64,000 bases of DNA. It comes from Salvator merianae (lineage: Eukaryota; Chordata; Lepidosauria; Squamata; Teiidae). The translations under genes were made by a program, and so were the position numbers. How positions within the stretch are numbered: position 1 is the stretch's first letter; every line of letters starts with the position of its first letter. This document shows positions 56,100-64,000 of this stretch, piece by piece. The notes under the pieces were generated by a model that ran no database searches, was not told the origin of the DNA, and was given only the letters and a program-made list of their open reading frames with translations. The stretch is taken from assembly GCA_003586115.2 (NCBI GenBank), contig QVOM02000049.1, positions 21,071,765 to 21,135,764 of the forward strand, read 5' to 3'.

Positions 56100-57210
56100 T
56101 AAAGCTTGAAATGTTTAGTCTTAAGTACATTGCCTTGAACGTATTCCAAGGAAAGTGTGTAGAAGAATTAAGACATTTAGAAGCCCAAGTCCATCTACAC
56201 AAGCCCAGGATGCTGTTTTTGGAACAGTACAGCCCCTGCCTTCCCAGACAGCAAGTGATTATATACGGAGTTATACTGCACTTACCCAGCAGCCAGAAAA
56301 TATATTTGGGGCCAAAATGGCCACCAGCTGCATCGGCAAGTTCTAGAGAGCATGCTGGAATCTGTTATACTGGCATGGTTTGCATGTGTTTTACCCTCAC
56401 TTTCACATGCTACCTAGAGTGATTGTGCTTCTCTTCAGCATTGCCCTCTGATGCAAAAAAATCCTTGCCTCTGCATCAGTTCAAGCCCTGTTTTCCTACT
56501 TTGCATGCATCAGAGGTGAACAGCAAATTGCTGCTCAGCTCCTCAGGTGCTCCCCAGATGCCAGCTATCAGAGCTGGCAAATCCTTGTGTACTTGCCAAG
56601 GTGATCCCTGTAGTATGAGACTTATAGGCCTGCAGCTTGTGGTGAATGACAGTTTTAGCACTCCTGGCTTAAATTCTTCTTCCATATGACTAACTAATCT
56701 AAGTTCTACAGTGTTATAATTATGTTTTTAAAAAGGTGGGAGTAAGGTCAGTTTTTCTGCCAAATTTATTGCTATGAGAATCCTGGGTTTTGTACTAGTG
56801 AATATGTCCATTCTAGCAAAGTTTATGGACTAAGCCAGCCCTTCCATAGCACAAGAAAATACAATATTCTTCCAGTGAGAATCCTGCTCGTAGAAAACAG
56901 ATTTGTTGTATTTTAGAGATATAGGAAATATAGTTCCCAAAGACATAAGCAAGCCCTGAATAGGGTTAGAGTTCAGCTATTGGAGAGACGAAATTGAGAA
57001 AGCCTTTTTGCAACTTGATATATGCTATAGGGAGTTTCAGACCTTAACACTCACACAGTGAATAACATCCTAATTTAATTCAGCAAGGATTAAGTACCAG
57101 CCAACAAGAAATTATAGCCAGGGCAGCCAATGTGGCTCCCTACAGATGTTGTTGGATGCCAAATCCATGACCATGGGTCAGGACTGAATGGAGAACCTAG
57201 TCTGAGAATA
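56100..57210. other. Unassigned DNA
   Basis: Nothing recognised. Confidence 0.4.
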
Positions 57211-57213
57211 CTA

Positions 57214-57557
57214 TTACAGATGTGCAAAAATCAATTCACATTTACATATTTGTTTGAATATTTTGCATTTGTGGATATTCACATGAAACTGAAAATGTGT
57301 TTTTTCGCATTTCCAGAATTCGATGTGAATCAAACCAGCCACCCCCTCAGGAAAACGAAGTTGAATATTTGCATTTTCACTGTGTTTTTGCCTGTGAAAA
57401 GGGCATTTTCAATGGGTAAAGAAAAAAGTGAAAAATCACAAAAACAAATGCAAAACCCCTTTCTTTTCAATGTTGCAATTTGCCAATGAAGCATAAATAT
57501 GGGTTTTCACTTTGGCAGCAAAATGAAAACATGAATTTTGTTTGTGCACATCCCTAG
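57214..57557. mobile_element. AT-rich inverted-repeat element with GATGTGCA ends (344 bp)
   Basis: Left end TTACAGATGTGCAAAAATCA, right end TTTGTGCACATCCCTAG. The interior is rich in TTTGCATTT / AAATGCAAA inverted pairs. The element class is probably a non-autonomous DNA transposon. The target duplication was not readable. The 119-codon frame over it is not a gene. Confidence 0.6.
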
Positions 57558-57654
57558 ACACTATGTATGATTTATCTATGTATGTCATCTGTCATTATTT
57601 TCAAGAGATTGGTTCTTTGAAAAACTCATGAGTCCAGAATTTGCAAAAATCAAG

Positions 57655-58050
57655 GCTGCCTCCAGATGCGACATAAACCCCGTGTTCCTCCCAGCATTGC
57701 ATTGGGAGTGCCAGACACACCCACAGCATTCCCAATGCAATGCCATTTGCAATATGCAATGTGCAAAAATATGTTGCAAAGGTATCACAGGAAATCCAGC
57801 AGCAATGCCAGGTTTCCCATTATAGCTCCACTTACCTGCACATCTGGCAAGGTGTATACAGCATCATTTCATTGGGAAATTCTGTGCACTAGCAATTGTA
57901 CACAAAACAATAAAAGAATGGGAGTGGGTGCTTGGCTGGCTCCCAGAAGTTCCCTGGGAGATGATGTCATTGCAGCTTGCCACACATGCAGGTAAGCAAA
58001 ACTATGCTGGGATTTGCTGTCTGTGTCTGGTGGATTGTGGCAAGAGACAA
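57655..58050. mobile_element. Family C inverted-repeat element, right end unclear
   Basis: Left end GCTGCCTCCAGATGCGACAT. The interior 'CAGGAAATCCAGCAGCAATG' and 'GGGAGTGGGTGCTTGGCTGG' correspond to 2253-2643 and 63256-63683. An inner palindrome 'GCATTGCATTGGGAGTGCCA' / 'CATTCCCAATGCAATGCC' lies at about 57694-57745. Confidence 0.6.
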
Positions 58051-58054
58051 CCAC

Positions 58055-58062
<8 letters not shown>

Positions 58063-58100
<38 letters not shown>
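58063..58100. repeat. (CA)n microsatellite
   Basis: About 14 CA units between ATATATA and CATATACACA. Confidence 0.95.
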
Positions 58101-58101
<1 letters not shown>

Positions 58102-58334
58102 CACACTGGCCCTTGCTGTGTGGAGACAGCTGAAGTCATGGCTCCAATGGGAAAAATGTGGGTTAGGGGAGCCAGCTTCTTAAACTCCACTGGAAACAAT
58201 GAAAAATGATGCCACTTGATTCTAATGGTTCTAGGTGTGCTAGAACTCACTTCTGCATCAGGATGATTCATTAGGCTGATTACTTAACAATCCCAGGATT
58301 CAGAGTGCCTGGAGTCAGTTGAGATCCACATTTT

Positions 58335-58575
58335 GTGAAGGCCCCAGCATTCAGGACTGGACTGCTCCCAGTATGCACCGTTCACACCTGCTTCCAGATG
58401 TGAATGCTGCAGTAACATGCTATGTCCCCAGTTGCCACAGCAGCAACCAGATGTTTCCACAGCCACTGTCATGGCAAGTGACCAGTGCTGGAAGCCCCTT
58501 TCTGAGCTGTTCCAGTCCTTGCAGTGCAGACGGCTACTGCACTGCATGGTCTGCTCCACCTTAGATGGAAAATCT
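58335..58575. mobile_element. Family A internal fragment
   Basis: 'GGACTGGACTGCTCCCAGTA' then 'CACACCTGCTTCCAGATGTG' + AATGCTGC match, in order, the antisense of 27980-28095 and 16060-16120. Terminal GGGCC repeats are missing or eroded. Confidence 0.6.
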
Positions 58576-59461
58576 GGTTATGAAATATGCTTAATATACA
58601 GGTGGTAGCAGCAGTACAAGAAATCTGGAATGGAAAAGGTGCATGTTCATTGAAGCATGGGACTTGTCCCTAGATCAGAATCCATCTTGGCTACACAAGG
58701 ACGGGACTGAACCAGTCACCCATGCACACTTTGATCCACTGTCTCTATAAAGGACTCTGCAAAGTTGTTTGCTTTCCACCAGACAACATCCCTACTTGAG
58801 CTGGTGGTGTTCATAACCTGTGCAAGAGACCTGCAAGATTAAATTGCAAATGTGGGCACCAAAGCACAACAGTTGATTTAATCATTACACTTTGTTTATG
58901 TATCCTGGGATGCCTGGATATATATAAATCTTTTGTTTAGCCCGTTTCCTCCCAAACATCTGGTCCCATACCTTGAGGGTACATTTTGGGATATAAGAGA
59001 AGACAGTCTCTTCCAATGTGTGTCTTTGGCCTGTGATCTTGTCAAGGTCCACCAACCCACGACCTTATCTGTGCCAAGGTCCACTAAGAACTGAACTTTG
59101 TGAGTTTGTCTGCTGTGTGAGAGGGCTCCCATTGCCAGAAGGGCTAAGACTTTTGCTCAGATCACTGTTAAACCAAAGGAAGAGGTTTGAGCTGTCTCTT
59201 TACTTTCAAGCTTTGAGCTGCTTTGCTGTTGGTAAGGTTTGGGGCAGCCCAGCCTTCACACACGGGATACTAGTACAGACAGCTGGACCCTGGGTGTTTA
59301 ATCAACCATTCATGACGCCTCACTTCAGCTCGTCTAAGGAGGCATGGACAGCTGATTATTATTGAGGTTTTTGGACCCTCTGCTTTTTGCTTCATCATTA
59401 CTGACTTTCTCAGAACCTGTTCCAGAGTGCTGGGAACTGTTAACTAAGCTAGCTTCTCATT

Positions 59462-59640
59462 AGAACAGAAGAGGAGCCTAGCTGAATCAGGCCACAGCCC
59501 ATCTAGTCCAGCATCATACAGTGGCCCACAAATTGCTTCTGAGCATTCTCAAGTAGAAGGCAAAAATAAATCCTTCTTCTGCTCTCAACTCCTTGCAAAT
59601 GGCCTTTCAAGACATTCTGCTACCAAACTGATTTTAGCCC
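59462..59640 (-). mobile_element. CR1-type LINE 3' end
   Basis: 'GAAGAGGAGCCTAGCTGAAT', 'CCCATCTAGTCCAGCATCAT' and 'AATTGCTTCTGAGCATTCTC' are the antisense CR1 tail seen at 17401 and 19213. 5'-truncated, non-coding. Confidence 0.85.
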
Positions 59641-59667
59641 AATCATCTGTGTGAGGAGAAGATGAAT

Positions 59668-60233
59668 GGGCCTGTTCACACTTTCCACCTTAGAATGGGA
59701 TACTTCTCCCATTCTAAGGTGGAATAGACCCCAACTGGGGCATCGTGCAGCTTGATTGGGTAGGCCCAATGGTGCTACTGTGATCAGCCCATCATGTAGG
59801 TGCTATCAGCCCATCACACCTGTGCACTGTATGGGCCTCCTGATTGCCATGGCAGCAGCTGAAGGCTTGCCGGACACTGCCGTGGTGAGGATCAGGACTG
59901 TGCCCGATCAGGTACCAGAACACTGGATTGGGCATTGCACAGGCCCATCTGGTGTCGCAAGCCCAATTGGGGCATTGCATGAGCCCAATCAGGCCTGATT
60001 GCCCCATCACACACAAGATAGCCACTGCCATGCAGGTAAGTGCAAATGGAATGTTACCTGAAGCTCACTATGAACTTCAGGTAAGGTTCCTGACTGCTAT
60101 TTACTGCACCAGAGGTATGTGCAATCAGGAATGGATGAAGCCCCCTTCCAGCCACTTGGGCTTCCACCAAGTACGGATTCACTTGACTAGCAAGCATGCC
60201 TGATGCTTGCTAGCCCAAAGTTCGAACAGGCCC
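59668..60233. mobile_element. Family A subgroup III element (566 bp)
   Basis: Left end GGGCCTGTTCACACTTTCCA, right end AAAGTTCGAACAGGCCC. Flanks AAT / AAC match at 2 of 3. It contains 'CTTAGAATGGGATACTTCTC' + CCATTCTAAG, 'CCTGAAGCTCACTATGAACT' + TCAGG and 'CTAGCAAGCATGCCTGATGC' + TTGCTAG. It is collinear with 47742-48456 in reverse orientation but with most CpGs already turned to TpG/CpA, so it is older. Confidence 0.85.
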
Positions 60234-60239
60234 AACTAT

Positions 60240-61085
60240 CCCAGGTCAAATTACCTTAGCTTTAAGCATCATCTGAAAAGTTTTTGCAATACATTCTGAA
60301 CTGTGTAAATTATGGCGTATACTGCTAGCAAAGTAAGAACAATAGTTGCAGTTATGACTGAAAAACTTGTATGAATCTTAAGAAACTAATTCTTAATTCT
60401 GTCAGATTGCATTCTTCCTGTACCTATTCCTGATTTTTGGGGGAGGGGTTCTTCTTCTTCTTCTTTTGGCTTTTTTATTAGCTCTTAACTTTGTTTGCAT
60501 TTATATTGCATACCATAATACAGTTTATTTGTATTTTACTTATTAATTTTAAGAGGTGATTGTGGTGGGAAGAAAGAGAGTTTATTATTTTGAAAAACTA
60601 AAAATAATTTTAAATAATTAAAAACAAGCTACACTAACCTTTTCACCAACAAGTTTTTACAATGCATATTATTGGCTCTTTTTTAAAAAAAAAAAAATGA
60701 TCTTAACACCGAAAAAGTTGCAAACTGAACAAATTTAAATATATTTGAAAGTTGTAACAGTGACCACGCTAAGCTGTAGGTAAATACATAACCTAGGGAT
60801 TGGGACAGAGACTAAGCACTTTCTGTATTTATCTTAAATCCAGAATATGATCCCTTATAGTCTGCTCCTGAGCCTTATCAGTCCACATGTCAGTGTGGAT
60901 TAAAGAGGTGCCATCACCACTGCCGGTATGCTCCATCCACACAGAATAGAGTTCGATCCAGATTAAGAGACTCCTGATCTGGATCACCATTAAACCTCAA
61001 TATCAGTGTCTACCAGGATACTAGTGGGGTCTGATCAGTCAGGCAAGATTAAGGTAACTTCCATTAGGAGGCAAAAAAATATATC
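60240..61085. other. Unassigned AT-rich DNA with (CTT)n
   Basis: A short (CTT)5 run lies at about 60450-60466. 60855-61020 has 'GATCCAGATTAAGAGACTCC' + TGATCTGGATC, a family E-style hairpin, but no ends could be placed. Confidence 0.4.
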
Positions 61086-61089
61086 CTTT

Positions 61090-61310
61090 AGAGATAGGAA
61101 TGTTTGGTCTGTCTCAGAGGCTGGAGGTATGCTGTTAGCATAAGCCCCTACCCCTTGCCCTCACAGACATCAAAGCTGGGGAATGAAAGTTCCCAGGCTT
61201 CAAAGTTTCCAACTGGGGTCATTTGGGAAAGTGCAGGAAATGGCCCCAGAAGTTGGCCATTTTCTGTAGTTCACTTGATGGACCCAGGTGAACTTAGCTA
61301 GCAGGTAAGT
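61090..61310. mobile_element. Family E-like fragment
   Basis: Core hairpin 'GCTGGGGAATGAAAGTTCCC' + AGGC at about 61176-61199, preceded by 'CAGAGGCTGGAGGTATG'. Parallel to 20520-20765 and 44346-44755. Confidence 0.4.
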
Positions 61311-61895
61311 TACCACTGTCACCCATCCATAAGCCATTGCCAGCAAGAGAGGAGAGTGGCAAGTACTGTGTTAGTCATTTTTTTTGAATTTGTGCAAAGG
61401 ACACTTCTAAGGGTGCATGCCATCCCTGTACGGTGAACTGAAGGTCCGATGTGCACAGTGACATGCAGTCACAATGCTCCCAGGCCTTTTTCCAGGTGCC
61501 TTTTGTGAGCAGTGTGGATCCTGCCTCGTGCTCTCTGTATACTTTAATTCTGCACTGCTGCAATTCTACCAGCCACCTCTGCAACTGAGCAGTTAATGTC
61601 TGAGGAATTTTATGTGTACTTATTATGCAGCTTCACTCCAGCTTTAATCACCATGAAGAATGTTGATTGTTCTGCTTTGAATGGGGTGCAGTTACAGATG
61701 CGGTTCTCAAAGCTGTGCGGCAGTAGCCAGACTTGGAATAGGAGTAGTCCTCTTCTGAAGGCAGGGGACCACAGACATATGTAACCCTACTTGCAGCCAA
61801 GTCAATGGATTAAGTAGAAGTCAAAAGGCAGAAACAAGCCCAGCTCTGAGGTAGAGACACTGTTGAATCAAGTCTGGTGACTGCACAGACACATT
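61311..61895. other. Unassigned DNA
   Basis: Nothing recognised. Confidence 0.4.
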
Positions 61896-61904
61896 CATGC
61901 AGGG

Positions 61905-62020
61905 ATTCTTTTTCGGGGGGTGGGCAAGGATATTGGTCTTTGTCTTCTGGAGAATGCTAGGGATTGAACCTGGGAGGTTCTGCAGACAGAGTAGTTGCAC
62001 TAGCACCAAGCTATTTTGAG
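61905..62020 (-). mobile_element. tRNA-derived SINE head
   Basis: The complement reads 'TTGGTGCTAGTGCAACTACT' then 'CTGTCTGCAGAACCTCCCAG' + GTTCAATCCC, with A-box and B-box (GGTTCAATCC) like sequences of a tRNA-derived SINE on the - strand. Its 3' part is not recognised. Confidence 0.6.
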
Positions 62021-62450
62021 TTCCAGCCAGAAGAATGGTCAGACCCCAAACTTAACATGAACAGGGAACAAGTATGGTAGTTGTTGTTGAATTGATTGAG
62101 GGTAGACAAGCTTTCACACTCCTTCTAGCCAACCAAAGAGTCCTACTGGATGTCAGCAGTGACTATAATTACACAGCTAAGCAGTGCCACCCTCAGGTGT
62201 TGCCAGCAGATATTACCTAATGGGGCCTTGTTAAGCTTGTATGCAACTAGGGATGAAGTGATTCATTGTCCCCCAATCCAGGATAGTTTAACATTACTTT
62301 GTGTTCTTTCTGATCCTCTGCAGGTAAAAGACAGTGGCATCTAGTGCAATAGAGTTTGGCAGCTGGATCTGTGGAGGAATGCTAAAGGTTCACCTCTGCT
62401 GGATCTGTGGAGGAACAATGAACAGTTCCATTTTGAGTTTTGCTACCACA
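62021..62450. other. Unassigned DNA
   Basis: A direct repeat 'CTGGATCTGTGGAGGAA' occurs at about 62363 and 62399. Otherwise nothing recognised. Confidence 0.4.
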
Positions 62451-62454
62451 CAAT

Positions 62455-62727
62455 GTGGTGCTGACTACAGCTTAGATGACTTCAAAAAAGGTTTGGAATT
62501 GTTCACAGAAGTCAGGGCTATCAATGGTTATTACGCTGATGGCAGTGTGAATGCCTCTGGTAACAGGAGACAGGGTGCCTCTGCAGGCCAATTGCTGGGA
62601 GAGGGCAAACTCTGTGCTTACATCCTGCTAATGGGCTTCCTTTTGTACCTGGTTGGCCACTGTGAGCACAGACTGGTGGCCATGAGTCCAATCTGGTGGG
62701 GCATTTCTTATGTTCTTTCATTCTAAA
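62455..62727 (+). mobile_element. CR1-type LINE 3' end, sense
   Basis: The translation DDFKKGLELFTEVRAINGYY matches the terminal C-end of CR1 ORF2 (L-D-S-F-K-K-G-L-D-R-F ... I-N-G-Y). It is followed by the tail 'GGGCTTCCTTTTGTACC', 'TGGTTGGCCACTGTGAG' and 'GGGGCATTTCTTATGTTCTT'. It directly abuts an oppositely oriented CR1 3' end. Confidence 0.82.
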
Positions 62728-63040
62728 ATCATAACACTATACATGTGAGTTGGAAGGAATCTTAGAGATCCTCCAGTCCAACCTTCTGCTTAGTGTGGGA
62801 ATCTGGTCAATGTTTCTTGACCATCCAAACTCTGCTTAAAAACCTTTACGGAGTTGTGACCTGCAGCCTGTTCTACTGCTGAACTGTTATGGTCAGGAAC
62901 GATCTCCTGAAATATATCTTGAATCTCCTTGTTTTTCATTTCATCCCATTGACCTTTTCTTAGAAACAACAACAAAAAATCTTGCCCTTGTACATGACAG
63001 CCCCTTGGACATTTGTGAACAGCTATCACGTCCCCAAACC
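62728..63040 (-). mobile_element. CR1 3' end, ATTCTATG-type, antisense
   Basis: The complement includes 'GGTTGGACTGGAGGATCTCT', 'AAGATTCCTTCCAACTC' and TATGATTTTAGAATG, an ATTCTATG-type CR1 end. The upstream part ('GGGGACGTGATAGCTGTTCA' on -) is a conserved CR1 region coding for the F-D-R-D/S-L-T type C-terminus in intact copies. Inactive. Confidence 0.85.
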
Positions 63041-63049
63041 AGGGAGAGG

Positions 63050-63190
63050 TCTTAGCTCAGGAGTAGAGCAATTGCATGGAAAGCAAAAGGCTGAAGTTTG
63101 ATCCTGTCCCTCAAGTAATGGCAAACCGCTTCCATATTTTGCATCACCAGGAGTTGACCCTGGCTCAATAGTGCCTAACAATTATTTCTC
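63050..63190 (+). mobile_element. tRNA-derived SINE with BovB-like tail
   Basis: 'GGTCTTAGCTCAGGAGTAGA' (A-box-like) and 'GAAGTTTGATCCTGTCCCTC' (B-box-like) are followed by 'TAATGGCAAACCGCTTCCAT' and 'GGAGTTGACCCTGGCTCAAT', the same 3' type as 38590-38728. A whole SINE of about 140 bp. Confidence 0.75.
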
Positions 63191-63255
63191 TTCCTGGCCT
63201 TTAAAAATGATAAACACATCCATTTCTGGTAGCCCTTCTTTGAATCCACTTCACA

Positions 63256-63683
63256 GTGCCTCCAGATATGGGTAAAACCCCACAATTCTCCAAGGACTAT
63301 ACTGGAAATGCCACACATATTTCTGGCAGTGCCAGTATAGTCCCAGGATGGTTGATCGAAAATCCAAAACATTGGTATTATGAAAAATCCAGCACCAACA
63401 CCAGGTTTTCCACAATACCAATTCCTTATATTTGTCTGGTGGCTCTTTGCATTACTGTCCCTGGTTGAAATCCCAGATGCAAGGCAAGCACAGGAAAAAT
63501 ACAACGGCAAGTGGGTAGATGCTTGGCTGACATCCGGGTATTTCGACCAGAAATAATAACATGAAGAACTGCCAGATGGAGGTAAAAAGCTGAGATTGGT
63601 TCCTACCATTTGGCAGGAATGGCAAGAGGAAACTGCAGAATCTAAAAAAGATCCGGCAATTTCTTCTTGCCATCTGGACGCAC
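63256..63683. mobile_element. Family C inverted-repeat element (428 bp)
   Basis: Left end GTGCCTCCAGATATGGGTAA, right end GCCATCTGGACGCAC. The interior 'AATCCAGCACCAACACCAGG' + TTTTCC and 'GTGGGTAGATGCTTGGCTGA' run parallel to 2253-2643. The 173-codon open frame on - (63175-63696) covers it and has no recognised domain. Confidence 0.7.
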
Positions 63684-63877
63684 CTCCAGTTTTCACTGCA
63701 CAGAACTGGATACAGTCTAACCATTGTCAAACAGGGGAATTCACACCTTCCACGGTCTAAATGCAATGTTTCTGTTGATGCAGCCTAATATCACATTGGC
63801 CTTTTTAGCTGTTGCATCATACTGCTGCCTCATTTTCAGGTGATGGCCCCCTAGGACTCTTAGACCCTTTTCACAAT

Positions 63878-64000
63878 GGGCATTTTTGCACTTACCATAG
63901 TAGAACGGTTTAATTAGCAGGCTTCAGGCCGATGAAGATGGAGTCTGTTGAGTGCTATACGCACTTGCGAGCAATGGAAATGACTCCATGCTGACCAGCA
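63878..64000. mobile_element. Family A subgroup II element, cut by the window end
   Basis: Left end GGGCATTTTTGCACTTACCA, then 'GGTTTAATTAGCAGGCTTCA' + GGCCGATGAAGATGG, collinear with the antisense of 46740-46870. The left flank is AAT. It continues past the window. Confidence 0.8.

Noticed and set aside
61905..62020. A functional tRNA gene on -
   Set aside because: A-box and B-box-like sequences are present, but acceptor and anticodon stems do not close; a SINE head fits better.
63175..63696. 173-codon open frame on - over family C
   Set aside because: It crosses both element ends and a SINE flank, so it cannot be a unit gene.

Overview
The window is vertebrate nuclear DNA, most likely from a squamate reptile (lizard or gecko grade; species not determinable). 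It is AT-rich with long non-coding stretches. The repeats fit a squamate: CR1 and L2 LINE pieces, tRNA-derived SINEs with the Sauria-SINE type of 3' part (core near a 'CCTCACAGG..TTGYTGTGAGG' motif, then an 'AAGGCRRGATATAA' type tail), one piece like the 3' end of BovB/RTE, and many short inverted-repeat DNA transposons. No complete protein-coding gene, RNA gene, CRISPR array or operon is visible. Most long open frames lie inside repeats and are not genes.

Gene-like sequence is scarce. Two splice-bounded, phase-compatible candidate exons on the + strand (3019-3119 and 3339-3425, the second ending in a stop) could be the 3' end of a gene entering from the left. One candidate last exon on the - strand lies at 20917-21095. 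None is recognised as a known protein. The only recognisable coding sequences belong to LINE reverse transcriptases: CR1 at 17784-18840 (-) and 34861-35795 (+), an L2 at 42293-44240, a CR1 endonuclease remnant near 32540-32790 (-), and short L2 C-terminal pieces.

Layout. 1-5 kb: L2 and CR1 3' ends, two inverted-repeat elements, candidate exons. 5-12 kb: mostly unassigned, with a short hairpin element, an 8-bp-TSD hAT-like element and a large purine microsatellite. 12-20 kb: a 1.45-kb inverted-repeat element, then a composite of an L2 split by two CR1s. 20-32 kb: scattered inverted-repeat elements and SINEs. 32-42 kb: more of these, a CR1 3' half and a 1.2-kb inverted-repeat element. 42-44.3 kb: an L2 with an inverted 5' half inserted into an older LINE. 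46-51 kb: the densest zone, with nested inverted-repeat elements up to three deep. 51-64 kb: microsatellites, a CpG-rich 674-bp element, and a tail-to-tail CR1 pair.

The most informative content is a group of non-autonomous DNA transposons with termini close to GGGCCTGTTCGCACTT and 3-bp target duplications. The duplications are read directly because elements are nested in one another and an uninterrupted relative lies nearby. A second group, four GC-rich hairpins with CAGYGGC ends, carries 8-bp duplications typical of hAT. No transposase for either group is present here. All family names (A to J) used below are labels for this window only, not database names.
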